A stretch of 64,000 nucleotides of DNA from Blastococcus sp. TF02-09 (GCF_003319105.1 NZ_QOHH01000010.1:1-64000), one strand, 5' to 3'; counted from the stretch's first letter, positions 17,522-26,160 are shown. Notes: a model not told the origin generated them from the sequence alone. Numbers and translations are program-made.

Positions 17522-17545
17522 GTCGGGATTGCGAGGGATCGGCGC

Positions 17546-17974
17546 GTGACAGGGCAGGCGGCGGACGGCATCTGGCTGCCGTCGGCGCCTCCGGCGGCCG
17601 AGCAGCTCCTCCAGTGGCAGCTGGCCGACGTCGCCGAGCTGCCCGCGATGCGCCGCCAGGTGCGCCGGACCCTGGAACCCACGATCGACCCCGACGCGCT
17701 CGACCAGATCATCCTGGCCCTGGACGAGATGGCCTCCAACGCGCTGCGGCACGGCGGCGTCGGCCAGGTCGAGGCCTGCGTCCGCAGCACCGCGACCGGC
17801 TACCTCATCGAGGTGACCGACTGCGCGGCGTCGCGGCCGCCGACGCCGGCGATCGACCGCGATCCGAGCGAGGGCGGCCTCGGCCTGTACCTGATCGCCC
17901 GGATGGCGCTGCGGCACGGGTGGTACGCGAGCGCGCGGGCCAAGCACGTCTGGGCGCTGCTCCCCCGGTCCTGA
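17546..17974 (+). CDS. ATP-binding protein, anti-sigma (SpoIIAB/RsbW) type
   Basis: The 142-residue protein is a single GHKL ATPase domain with N box ILALDEMASNALRHGG and G box EGGLGLYLIARMA. Such stand-alone HATPase_c_2 proteins phosphorylate STAS-domain antagonists or hold sigma factors in partner-switching circuits. GTG 17546 is chosen because GAGGGA lies about 8 bases upstream; a longer frame back to 17465 has no ribosome site. It is convergent with the PP2C-type phosphatase gene (4 bases between stops), the enzyme class that reverses such phosphorylation. No STAS gene is adjacent. Confidence 0.85.
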   Translation: MTGQAADGIWLPSAPPAAEQLLQWQLADVAELPAMRRQVRRTLEPTIDPDALDQIILALDEMASNALRHGGVGQVEACVRSTATGYLIEVTDCAASRPPTPAIDRDPSEGGLGLYLIARMALRHGWYASARAKHVWALLPRS

Positions 17975-17978
17975 GGGA

Positions 17979-20537
17979 TCAGGCGAACCGCGGCGGCAGC
18001 ACTTCCGGGCCGGCCTCGCGCGGGCGCGGCTCGTCCTCCGGGTGCAGGCGGATCGCCACCAGCGCGACGTCGTCCTGCAGCCCCTCCGGGCGCAGCCGCG
18101 CGATCACCTCGTCGCACAGCTCGGCCAGCGGGCGGTCCGCGAGCTCGGCGACCACCTCCCGGAGCCGGGCGATGCCGTCGTCCAGCGGCAGGTCCCGGCC
18201 CTCGACCAGCCCGTCGGTGTAGAGCAGCAGCGTGGCGCCCCGCCGGACGGTGACGACCGTCTCGGTGCGGCGGGCACCGGGGTCGACGCCGAGCATGAGC
18301 TCCGCCCGCTCGGGAGCGAGCTCCTCGATCCGGCCGTCGACGTGCAGCAGCAGCGGAGGTGGGTGCCCCGCGTTGGACCAGCGGAGTCGGCTGAGCCCCT
18401 GCGCGCGCTCCTCGGGGGTCTGCTCCACGCGCGCGATGGCGGCGGTCGCCATCGTCCCCATGCCCAGGCCGTCGATGGCGGCGTCGAGGTCGGCGAGCAC
18501 CGTCGCCGGGCCGATCCCGTCCCGGTAGGCGATCCCCCGCAGCATGCCGCGCAGCTGGCCCATCGCCGCCGCGGCCGCGGTGTCGTGCCCGACGACGTCG
18601 CCGATCACCAGCACCGTCGCCCCGCTGGGCTGCAGGAAGGCGTCGTACCAGTCGCCCCCGACCTCGGCGACCTGCACGGCCGGCAGGTAGCGCACGACGA
18701 TCTCGGCGTGGTCGGGCTCCGGCGGCTCGGTGAGCATGCTGCGCTGCAGACCCTCGGCCAGCCGTCGCTGCTGCTCGTAGAGGCGCGAGTTGTCCAGCGC
18801 CAGGGCGACCCGGTCGCCGACGTCGCGCAGGGTGGCGACGTCGTCGGCGTCGGCCTGCTCCCGGTCGGCCGACCGGTAGACGCTGAGCGCGCCGAGCGTG
18901 CGGCCCCGGGCGGCCAACGGGAGGATGACGGCCGACTGCGGCGCCAGCTCCTGCAGCAGGTCCCGCGCCTCGCCGGGCGGCATGAACCGGGCGAGGGCCG
19001 TCCGGACGTCGGCCACCTCGCGCGGCTGGCCGGACCCCAGCGCCCGCAGGATCGGGGCGTGCGGCGGGAGGGAGGCCAGCCGCAGCGCCGCGTAGCGGGC
19101 GACCAGCGGCTGCTGGTCCTCGGCGCGGTGCCACCAGGCGACGTCGCGCATCCGGCCGTCGTCGTCCACGAGGCTGGCGATCACCCAGTCCCCGCCCACC
19201 GGCACCAGCGCCTCGGCGACCTCCTGCAGGGCGGCCTGCTCGCCGGCGCCGGGGGTCAGCCGTTCGGCCATCGCCGCCGTCGTGTCGGCGACGAGGCGCA
19301 GCCGCGCCGCGCTCCGGCGGGCGCGGTCCTCCGCGGCGCGGCGCTCGGTCACGTCGAGGAAGGAGACCGACAGCCCGTCCGGGCCGGGCCACGCCCGGAC
19401 CTCGAACCACGCGGCGAGCGGAGGGGGGTAAAAGGCCTCGAACACCTGCTCCGCGCCGGTCGCCATCGCGGCGCGGTAGGCGACCTCGAAGTCGCTGCCG
19501 ACGGCGTCCGGGAAGGCCTCCCAGACGACCGAGCCGAGCAGCGCCTCCCGGGTGGTCTGCAGCACCCGCTCGCCCTCGGCGTTGAGGTAGGTGAAGCGCC
19601 AGTCGCGGTCGAGGGTGAAGAACGCGGACTTCACCGACTCCATGACCCGGGCGACCCGCGCATCGGCGAGCCGCTCCGCGGTGGTGTCGTAGGCGGCCCC
19701 GACCAGGCGGACGGCCACACCGCGCTCGTCGGCCAGCGCCCGGCCGCGGCCCTGCACCCAGCGGGTCTCGCCGGAGGGGTGCACGACCCGGAACTCGGCC
19801 TCGTACTCCCCCACCGTGTCGATGGCCTGCTGCAGCGCCTCCGCCGTCCGGACCCGGTCGTCGGGGTGGCAGGCCGCCGTGAAGGCGTCGATCGTCTCGT
19901 CGAACGAGTCGCGCCCGAAGCCCATGATCTCCTTGAGCCGGTCGTCCCAGACCAGGCGGCCGGCGACCAGGTCCCAGTCGAAGCTGCCGATGCCGGCGGC
20001 GTCGATGGCCAGCTCGAAGGCCAGCCGGCTGGACTCCAGCTCGCGCACCTGGGCGGCCAGCTGCAGCTCGACCGCCACCGAGTCCCCCAGCTGGCGGAGC
20101 AGGGCGACGTCGGCGTCGGACCACTCGCGCGGCTCGTGGGTGAACGCCGACAGCGCGCCGACCACCTGGCCGTCGAAGACCGCCAGCGGGAGGCCGAGGT
20201 AGCCGGCCACGGTGCCGTCGGCCACCGGGGGGAGCCCGGCCAGACGGGGGTCGAGGCGGGCGTCGGAGGCGACCACTGGATCGGGCGCCGCGGTGGTGGT
20301 CACGGCGCACAGCGACTCGGCCAGCGGGACCCGGATGCCCACGGTGCCCTGCGGCAGGCCGGTGCCACCGAGGACCAGCTCGTCCACGCCGAACAGGGAC
20401 ACCTGGGCGGCATCCGCGCCCAGCAGCTGCACGGCCAGGGCGGTCAACCGCTGCAGGGCCGGTGAGCCGACAGGGGTCTCCCCGAGGCGGGCGACGGCGG
20501 CGACCCGGTCGCGGGCGCCGGGGTCGAGGGAAGCCAC
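17979..20537 (-). CDS. GAF-PAS-PAS-GAF-PP2C (SpoIIE-type) sensor phosphatase
   Basis: The 852-residue cytoplasmic protein is a multi-sensor serine phosphatase. Domains in order: GAF (about 20-165), PAS (about 170-300, FELAIDAAGIGSFDWDLVAGRLVW), PAS (300-420), GAF (430-590) and a SpoIIE-class PP2C domain (600-840) with metal-binding Asp in VGGDWYDAF, VIGDVVGHD and LQDDVAL. It would dephosphorylate a STAS anti-anti-sigma factor to release a stress sigma factor. GTG 20537 was chosen because GGGAGGG lies 8 bases upstream; the frame stays open to 21197 but that extension contains a strong hairpin. It is convergent with an RsbW-like gene. Confidence 0.92.
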   Translation of the reverse strand: MASLDPGARDRVAAVARLGETPVGSPALQRLTALAVQLLGADAAQVSLFGVDELVLGGTGLPQGTVGIRVPLAESLCAVTTTAAPDPVVASDARLDPRLAGLPPVADGTVAGYLGLPLAVFDGQVVGALSAFTHEPREWSDADVALLRQLGDSVAVELQLAAQVRELESSRLAFELAIDAAGIGSFDWDLVAGRLVWDDRLKEIMGFGRDSFDETIDAFTAACHPDDRVRTAEALQQAIDTVGEYEAEFRVVHPSGETRWVQGRGRALADERGVAVRLVGAAYDTTAERLADARVARVMESVKSAFFTLDRDWRFTYLNAEGERVLQTTREALLGSVVWEAFPDAVGSDFEVAYRAAMATGAEQVFEAFYPPPLAAWFEVRAWPGPDGLSVSFLDVTERRAAEDRARRSAARLRLVADTTAAMAERLTPGAGEQAALQEVAEALVPVGGDWVIASLVDDDGRMRDVAWWHRAEDQQPLVARYAALRLASLPPHAPILRALGSGQPREVADVRTALARFMPPGEARDLLQELAPQSAVILPLAARGRTLGALSVYRSADREQADADDVATLRDVGDRVALALDNSRLYEQQRRLAEGLQRSMLTEPPEPDHAEIVVRYLPAVQVAEVGGDWYDAFLQPSGATVLVIGDVVGHDTAAAAAMGQLRGMLRGIAYRDGIGPATVLADLDAAIDGLGMGTMATAAIARVEQTPEERAQGLSRLRWSNAGHPPPLLLHVDGRIEELAPERAELMLGVDPGARRTETVVTVRRGATLLLYTDGLVEGRDLPLDDGIARLREVVAELADRPLAELCDEVIARLRPEGLQDDVALVAIRLHPEDEPRPREAGPEVLPPRFA

Positions 20538-21224
20538 GTCGTGCCCTCCCGTCGGCCGGCGGTGCGCGGCCCGGGATCGGTCCGCCGGTCCATTCTCCCT
20601 GCCGCCCCGAGCGCCTGTCGGGGCGGGACCGGAGCGGGGCCCCGGACGGCGGAACGGCCGAGCGGCGGGCGCCGGGGGAACGGCGCCCGCCGCTCGGCGG
20701 GGTGTGCGGGCGAGGTGCTCGCCCCTCGCGGCCACGGGCCCGGGGGCCGTGGACCGTCCTCCTCGACTGCGCCCGGGGAGGTCGCTCCCGTGATCGCGCC
20801 GATCGTGGTGCGGAGCCGGTGCGGGCTGCGTCGGTGTCCAGCCGGCCAGGTGCTGACGGTCAGAGACCCGGTGGTGGTCACGAGGGGGGTCGTGTCGCAC
20901 CGGGTACCGGCAGGGCCTGTTGGTCTCTCCTCGACGGATCCGGGTTCCCGGCAGCCCGCGCCGGCTCGGTCGCCGCCTCCCTGGAGGGTCCGCTCGCTGC
21001 GCTGCAGTCGGCGGTGGGTCGAGGCGGGGTACGTCGCGCGGTGCGGTCTGCCGGCGCCCGGAGGGGCACCGTGAGGAGGGCCGGGTGGAGACCGAGGCGG
21101 CCCGCGAGGGTCGCACTCGGACGTTCGGGGCGCGGTCGGTCCCCGGGATGAGGGGGACGGTCGCGGTGTGCCCGGGTGAAGGGGAGGACGGCGGCACGGC
21201 CGGACGGCCGTGGTCGCGGGTGGA
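20538..21224. other. 687-bp non-coding leader region upstream of the PP2C phosphatase gene
   Basis: No convincing gene lies between the start of the phosphatase gene and the end of the repeat-protein gene, although several frames stay open because of high GC. It holds a 17-bp perfect hairpin (20658-20697), a 16-base segment identical to part of the neighbouring repeat-protein gene (20710-20725 versus 21682-21697), and a dyad GGGCGAG-gtg-CTCGCCC at 20709-20725. It probably contains the phosphatase promoter and a long 5' leader. Confidence 0.5.
20658..20697. terminator. 17-bp perfect hairpin in phosphatase leader
   Basis: Arms at 20658-20674 and 20681-20697 are perfectly complementary (CCGAGCGGCGGGCGCCG and its complement), with a 6-base loop. 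It is one of the strongest inverted repeats in the window. No T-run follows on either strand. It lies 121 bases upstream of the phosphatase start and could terminate the upstream minus-strand gene or attenuate the phosphatase. Confidence 0.6.
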
Positions 21225-22145
21225 TCAGCCGGGCGCGGTCAGCGCCGGGCGGGGTGCGGGGACCGATTCCGGGTCGCCCCTGGCCCGGGCCGGCCCGGCA
21301 CGGGCTCCGGCGGTGGCCGACCGGGGGACCGGCACGGTGCGCCGGGGACCGGCGGGCAGCGGCGGGAGAACCGTCGTCCGGCCGACCGGGACCGCGGCCT
21401 GCCGCCGGCTGCCCCACGCGGGGGGCTGCGGCCAGCCGGGAGGCGGCGGTGTCCAACCGGGCCCGACGGGCCCGGCCGGTGCGGGCCGCGCCGCCGCGAC
21501 CGGGGTGGGAGCCCGCAGCACGGCCGGTCCCGTCCGGGGGGACGGCGCCGTCGGTGCGGGAATCAGCGCCACGGCGGGGGAAGACGCCGCGGGCCGGATC
21601 GTGGGGGTGCTGGGCAGCTCGCGCAGCACCACGGGCGGGGCGACCGGACGGGGAGCGGCCACCGGAGCCGGCCGGCCCCAGGCGAGGTGCTCGCCCCGGG
21701 GGCCGGCGCCCCACAGCGCGATCCGCCGGGTGAGCGCCCGCAGTCGCGGCCGCAGCGGCGGGCGGGGCGCGGGCTCGGGGGTCCGCCAGGCGACGTGCTC
21801 GCCCTGCGGGCCGGCGCCCCAGAGGGCGGCGCGGCGCGCCAGGTCGCGCAGCCCCGTGACGGGACGGCGCTCGGGCTCCGGGACGACGGTGACCGTGGGC
21901 CGGAGCGGAGCGGCCAGGGGCACGCGCCCGGGGCGGGCCGCGGGCGCCGGCGGCACCGGGCGCAGCGGGACGGCGCGGGCGGAGGCCCGGAAGGCGGTCG
22001 TGTGGACCGGCCGGGTCCGCTGCGCCGGCCGTGCGCCGTCCGCGCGGTCCAGCACCCCGATCAGACCGGCCAGGGACGCACCGGCGTCGGCGGGGGAGGC
22101 GCCTCCTCGTGCAGGCGTCAGAACGCCCGCCTCGCTGCTGCTCAT
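21225..22145 (-). CDS. Pro/Ala-rich protein with a duplicated ALWGAGP-GEH-AW motif (unknown function)
   Basis: I do not recognise this 306-residue protein. It starts at ATG 22145 with GGAGGCGAG just upstream. Residues about 1-35 resemble a short helical head (SLAGLIGVLDRADG). Two near-identical units follow: LARRAALWGAGPQGEHVAW and, about 45 residues on, LTRRIALWGAGPRGEHLAW, each preceded by an Arg-rich stretch and followed by a Pro-Ala run. The rest is a long Pro/Ala/Arg/Val-rich, probably disordered tail with PPPPGWPQPPAWG. No signal peptide or membrane segment is seen. Open frames also exist on the plus strand, but the ribosome site and internal repeat favour this one. Confidence 0.6.
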   Translation of the reverse strand: MSSSEAGVLTPARGGASPADAGASLAGLIGVLDRADGARPAQRTRPVHTTAFRASARAVPLRPVPPAPAARPGRVPLAAPLRPTVTVVPEPERRPVTGLRDLARRAALWGAGPQGEHVAWRTPEPAPRPPLRPRLRALTRRIALWGAGPRGEHLAWGRPAPVAAPRPVAPPVVLRELPSTPTIRPAASSPAVALIPAPTAPSPRTGPAVLRAPTPVAAARPAPAGPVGPGWTPPPPGWPQPPAWGSRRQAAVPVGRTTVLPPLPAGPRRTVPVPRSATAGARAGPARARGDPESVPAPRPALTAPG

Positions 22146-22316
22146 CTCGCCTCCAGGTTCGTCGTCCGCGACCGGGGAAGGTGTCGCGGACAAGGAGAAA
22201 ACTAGGCAGTCGGGAGGGTCCCGACCGCGGTTCGCGACACCTCCGCCGGCGCGCGAGACCGAACCGTTGCGCCGCCGCTCCGGAGCGGTCGGTGACCCGG
22301 TCCCCGGTGCGTTCCC

Positions 22317-22373
22317 TTGTCGACAAGCGGCGGTTCCCGAGCGTGGGAACCGGTGACCGGCGGGTCGGTCACC
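22317..22373. promoter_or_regulatory. three consecutive dyads upstream of the amino-acid permease
   Basis: TTGTCGACAA (22317-22326) is a perfect palindrome. CGGTTCCC-N6-GGGAACCG (22331-22352) has perfect 8-bp arms. GGTGACC-N8-GGTCACC (22352-22373) has perfect 7-bp arms. They sit in the 335-bp gap between two divergent genes, 108-164 bases before the permease start. The rest of that gap shows nothing further recognisable. They look like a multi-site operator, though one hairpin could act as a terminator. Confidence 0.45.
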
Positions 22374-22480
22374 TCCGGCCGGTGCGCGGCGCGCCCGCGT
22401 GTCGCGGCCCTCATCGGGCACGCCACCCGATCGGGCGCCGCCGAATTGCCGCCGGGAGGGGGTGCTCCGAGACTCGGTCC

Positions 22481-23854
22481 GTGGGTGCACAGGAGCAGCA
22501 GGGCGCGACGGCCGTCACCGGAGGACACGACGCGGACGGGGACACCCGGCTCAAGCGGTCGGTCACCGGCAAGCTGCTGTTCCTCTTCATCCTCGGCGAC
22601 GTCCTGGGTGCGGGCATCTACGCGTTGTTCGGCGTCATCGCCGGAGAGGTCGGGGGCGCGGTCTGGCTGCCGATGCTGGTCGCCCTCGTGCTCGCCATGC
22701 TGACCGCGGCGTCGTACGCCGAGCTCGTGACGAAGTACCCGCGCGCCGGCGGCTCGGCCGTCTTCGCGGAGCGGGCCTACCGCAGCCGGCTGGTCTCCTT
22801 CCTCGTCGGCTACTGCATGCTCGCCGCAGGCGTCACCAGCGCGGCCGGCCTGTCGCTGGCGTTCGGCGGCGACTACCTGGGCGTCTTCCTCGACGTGCCG
22901 GCCGTACCCGCGGCGGTCGTCTTCCTCGTGCTCGTCGCGCTGCTCAACGCCCGCGGCATCAAGGAGTCGGTGCGCGCCAACGTGGTCATGACCGTCATCG
23001 AGGTCTCCGGGCTGGTGCTCGTGGTGATCCTCGGTGCGCTGGTCCTGGGCCGGGGCGACGGCGACGTCGGCCGGGTGACCGAGTTCCCCGACGGTGTCTC
23101 GGTCGGCTCCGGTGTGCTGGCCGCCGCCGTGCTGGCCTACTACTCGTTCGTCGGCTTCGAGACCTCTGCCAACGTCGCCGAGGAGGTCCGCGACGTGCGG
23201 CGGGTGTACCCGCGGGCGCTGTTCGGGGCCCTGCTGGTCGCCGGTCTGGTCTACGTCCTGGTGGGGCTGGCCGCCTCGATCGTGCTGGCGCCGGACGCGC
23301 TCGCCGGCTCCACCGGACCGCTGCTCGAGGTCGTCCGGGCCGCCGACGTCGGCGTCCCCGACGAGCTGTTCAGCGCGATCGCCCTGATCGCCGTGGCCAA
23401 CGGCGCCCTGCTCACCATGATCATGGCCAGCCGCCTGGTGTTCGGCATGGCGGAGCAGGGCCTGCTCCCCCGCCCGCTGGCCCGGGTGCTGCCCGGCCGC
23501 CGCACGCCGTGGGTCGCCATCGCCGTCACCACCCTCGTCGCCATCGGCCTGACGCTCACCGGCGACCTGGGCGATCTGGCCAACACCGTCGTCCTGCTCC
23601 TGCTGTTCGTCTTCCTGAGCACCAACACCGCCGTCCTCGTGCTGCGGAGGGACCGGGTCGCGGCCGACCACTTCCGGGTGTGGGCAGTCGTCCCGGTGCT
23701 GGCCATCGCGTCCTGCGTGCTGCTGCTGTGGCAGCAGGAGGCGGAGATCTGGCTCCGCGCCGGCGTCCTCCTCGTCGTCGGCGTCGTCCTGTACGTGTTG
23801 GCCCAGGCCCCGTGGTGGCGGACGTCGGAGCAGTCGGCCCCGACCGCCTCCTGA
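22481..23854 (+). CDS. APC-superfamily amino acid permease
   Basis: The 457-residue membrane protein has about twelve hydrophobic segments and the APC hallmark in TM1, LGDVLGAGIYALFGVIAGEVG, with the unwound GAGIY substrate-binding loop. TM6 has YYSFVGFETSANVAEEVRD, typical of the AAT/CAT cationic amino-acid branch. It should import an amino acid or amine with protons; the substrate is unknown. GTG 22481 is the only good in-frame start; a GGGAGGGGG site lies about 19 bases upstream, which is long spacing. Three dyads upstream suggest tight regulation. The nucleoside hydrolase gene follows after 31 bases. Confidence 0.88.
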   Translation: MGAQEQQGATAVTGGHDADGDTRLKRSVTGKLLFLFILGDVLGAGIYALFGVIAGEVGGAVWLPMLVALVLAMLTAASYAELVTKYPRAGGSAVFAERAYRSRLVSFLVGYCMLAAGVTSAAGLSLAFGGDYLGVFLDVPAVPAAVVFLVLVALLNARGIKESVRANVVMTVIEVSGLVLVVILGALVLGRGDGDVGRVTEFPDGVSVGSGVLAAAVLAYYSFVGFETSANVAEEVRDVRRVYPRALFGALLVAGLVYVLVGLAASIVLAPDALAGSTGPLLEVVRAADVGVPDELFSAIALIAVANGALLTMIMASRLVFGMAEQGLLPRPLARVLPGRRTPWVAIAVTTLVAIGLTLTGDLGDLANTVVLLLLFVFLSTNTAVLVLRRDRVAADHFRVWAVVPVLAIASCVLLLWQQEAEIWLRAGVLLVVGVVLYVLAQAPWWRTSEQSAPTAS

Positions 23855-23885
23855 GGGGCGCGAGCGCCACTGCGAGGATGCCGCG

Positions 23886-24833
23886 GTGACCCCCCGCATC
23901 CCCCTGGTGATCGACACCGACCCCGGCATCGACGACGCGCTGGCGATCCTGCTGGCCCTGGCCAGCCCCGAGGTGGATCTGCGGCTGGTCACCACGGTGC
24001 ACGGCAACGTCGACCTCGCGCTGACCACGGAGAACGCGCTGCGGGTGCTGCACCTCGCCGGCCGGTCCGACGTCCCGGTCGCGGCCGGCGCCCGCGCCTC
24101 GCTGATCCACCCGCAGCCCGAGCGGGCCGGGCACGTGCACGGCGCGGAGGGGCTGGGCGGCGTGCAGCTGCCGCCCTCCCCCGCGCGGCCCGACCCGCGC
24201 CCGGCCGTGGTGGCCCTCGCCGAGCTGCTGACCACCTCCGCCGAGCCGGTCACGGTGGCGGCCATCGGCCCGCTCACGAACATCGCGCTGCTGCTGGCGG
24301 TCGACCCCGAGGCCGCCGCCCGCATCGACCGGCTGGTCGTCATGGGCGGGTCGGCGGCGCGCGGGGGCAACGTCACCGCGGCGGCGGAGTTCAACATCTG
24401 GTCGGACCCGGAGGCGGCCGCCGCGGTGTTCGGCTCGACGATCCCGACGGTCATGGTCGGGCTGGACGTCACGCTGCCCACGGTGCTGGGCGAGGCCGGC
24501 ATCGCCCGCTTCGCCGCGGCCGGCCCGGTCGGTGCGACCGCCGCCGCGATCCTGCAGCAGTACCTCGACCACGCGCGCGACGCCTACGGCGTCCCCGGGG
24601 TCGTGGTGCACGACGCGCTCGCGCTCACCGAGGCCGTCGTGCCCGGCACGCTGGGCACGGTCCGCCGGGATGTCGTCGTCGACACCACGCTGGGGGCCGG
24701 GCGCGGGCAGACGCTGGTCGACCGGCGGACGGTCTCGGCGTCCCCGACCGCGGTGGAGGTCGCCGAGAGCGTCGACGCCGACGCCGCGCTGGAGTTCCTC
24801 GTGTCGCGGCTCTCCCGCCTCGACCGGCGCTAG
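23886..24833 (+). CDS. nucleoside hydrolase (IU-NH family)
   Basis: The 315-residue protein cleaves the N-glycosidic bond of ribonucleosides to release base and ribose. The calcium-binding N-terminal motif IDTDPGIDDALAI is intact (residues 8-20). AAIGPLTNIALLL and FNIWSDPEAA are further family motifs, and the active-site region VVVHDALAL carries the metal-binding Asp and His near residue 240. Length is standard. It likely works in purine/pyrimidine salvage. Its TAG stop overlaps the TAG stop of the convergent GAF-ANTAR gene within the palindrome CTAG at 24830-24833. Confidence 0.92.
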   Translation: MTPRIPLVIDTDPGIDDALAILLALASPEVDLRLVTTVHGNVDLALTTENALRVLHLAGRSDVPVAAGARASLIHPQPERAGHVHGAEGLGGVQLPPSPARPDPRPAVVALAELLTTSAEPVTVAAIGPLTNIALLLAVDPEAAARIDRLVVMGGSAARGGNVTAAAEFNIWSDPEAAAAVFGSTIPTVMVGLDVTLPTVLGEAGIARFAAAGPVGATAAAILQQYLDHARDAYGVPGVVVHDALALTEAVVPGTLGTVRRDVVVDTTLGAGRGQTLVDRRTVSASPTAVEVAESVDADAALEFLVSRLSRLDRR

Positions 24834-25516
24834 TCCGCCCGGGTGGACTCCACGATGCCCACCGCGATGTCGCGCAGCTTGCGGTTGTAGCGCTGCGAGG
24901 CGTCGCGGAGGATCTCGAAGGCCTGGTCGGCATCCACGCGGCGCTGGGCCATGAGCACGCCCTTGGCCTGCTCGATCACCGCCCGCGACTCCATGGCCAG
25001 CTGCATGTTGCGGGCCTGCTCGGACAGCCGGTGGTGGGCGTCGGCGTTGGCCACCGCCACCGCGATCGCCTCGGCGACCTCCCGGCCGGCCTCCAGGGAC
25101 TCCGGGGAGACGAAGGCCTCCGGCTGCGAGGAGTACATGTTGAGGGCGCCGATCGCCGACCCCTGGTAGGGCAGGGGCACCGACAGCGAGCTGCGCACGC
25201 CGGTCTCCCGCACCCGCTCGACGTACGTGGGCCACCGCTGCTCGGTGAGCATGTCGTCGATGCGAAGGGCGACGCCGCCGCGGCCGGCGTCCATGCAGGG
25301 CCCGTACCCCTCGCGGTACTGCAGCTCGTCGGCCTCGAGGGCCATCGCGCTGCTGTAGGCCCCCGTGAAGGCCTTGTCGCCGCGCAGCAGCGTCGTGGAG
25401 ACCGACTCCGCCCCGGGGACGCCACGGGCCGCGATGAGGGTGATGTCGGTGAGGACGGCGTTCAGCTCGCGGTCGGCGAGCACCACCCGGCTGAGGTCCC
25501 GCAGCAGCTCCTGCAC
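24830..25516 (-). CDS. GAF-ANTAR transcription antiterminator
   Basis: The 228-residue regulator has an N-terminal GAF sensor (about residues 15-150) and a C-terminal ANTAR RNA-binding domain (about 165-222). ANTAR features visible are MESRAVIEQAKGVLMAQRRVDADQAF and the helix LRDASQRYNRKLRDIA with conserved Ala and aromatic positions. ANTAR proteins bind paired hexaloop hairpins in leader RNA to prevent termination. Its RNA targets are unknown. GTG 25516 gives the natural domain start but has only a weak ribosome site. It lies divergent from an anti-sigma-type HATPase gene. Confidence 0.88.
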   Translation of the reverse strand: MQELLRDLSRVVLADRELNAVLTDITLIAARGVPGAESVSTTLLRGDKAFTGAYSSAMALEADELQYREGYGPCMDAGRGGVALRIDDMLTEQRWPTYVERVRETGVRSSLSVPLPYQGSAIGALNMYSSQPEAFVSPESLEAGREVAEAIAVAVANADAHHRLSEQARNMQLAMESRAVIEQAKGVLMAQRRVDADQAFEILRDASQRYNRKLRDIAVGIVESTRAD

Positions 25517-25644
25517 GCCACCATTGTGCCCGGCGGCGTCCCGCTCATCCGCCCCCCTTCGCGCGTCGCGGCACCATCGGTCAGGATGGGGTGGAGCGGG
25601 GACCACCCGGCCCCACCCTGCGAAGCAGACGCGAGGGAGATGCG

Positions 25645-26160
25645 ATGGCCGACGAGCCGGCCCGGGACACGTGGCCCAGCGCGCCCGTCCCGTCGGTCCC
25701 CGGCGACGTGTGGCACTGGCAGCTCGAGGCCATGCACGTCGTCTCGCGGGTGCGGTCGGATCTGCGCGCGCGGATCGCCCACCCGTCGGTGGCGTCGGCC
25801 TCCACGGAGGACGCGCGGGACGGGCTGCTGCTCGTCTTCGAGGAGCTGGCCTCCAACGCCCTGCGGCACGGCGGCGGCGACGTCCGCGCGCTCGTCGTGG
25901 CCGGGCCGGAGGGCTGGCTGCTCGACCTCAGCGACGAGGCGCCCGACAAGCCCCCGGTCCCCGCCGTCGACCGCGACCCCGCGCTCGGTGGCATGGGGCT
26001 GCACCTGGTCACCCAGCTGTCGACCACCTACGGGTGGGAGGAGCGCCCCGGGCGCAAGCACGTGTGGGCCCGCCTGCCCTCCGGCCGGGCCGAGCAGGCC
26101 CAGGGCCAGCAGCGCGAACGCCTGCCCCAGCCGCGCTCCGGCGACATCGGCCGCGAGTAG
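25645..26160 (+). CDS. ATP-binding protein, anti-sigma (SpoIIAB/RsbW) type
   Basis: The 171-residue protein holds one GHKL domain with N box LVFEELASNALRHGGG and G box ALGGMGLHLVTQL. The overall layout (WHWQLEAMHVVSRVRSDLRARI at the N terminus) resembles the protein at 17546-17974, so the two are paralogues. The tail after about residue 150 is Gln/Arg-rich and not conserved. It should be a serine kinase or anti-sigma factor. ATG 25645 has GAGGGAG at good spacing. It is divergent from the GAF-ANTAR gene and convergent with the PilZ gene (7 bases). Confidence 0.85.
   Translation: MADEPARDTWPSAPVPSVPGDVWHWQLEAMHVVSRVRSDLRARIAHPSVASASTEDARDGLLLVFEELASNALRHGGGDVRALVVAGPEGWLLDLSDEAPDKPPVPAVDRDPALGGMGLHLVTQLSTTYGWEERPGRKHVWARLPSGRAEQAQGQQRERLPQPRSGDIGRE

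Noticed and set aside
20538-21197. N-terminal extension of the PP2C phosphatase by up to 220 residues
   Set aside because: The extension contains the 17-bp hairpin and low-complexity Arg/Pro sequence; GGGAGGG 8 bases before GTG 20537 marks a better start.
20920-22356. A 478-codon open frame on the plus strand over the repeat-protein gene
   Set aside because: Composition is Gly/Arg-rich shadow sequence; the minus-strand frame has a ribosome site and internal protein repeats.
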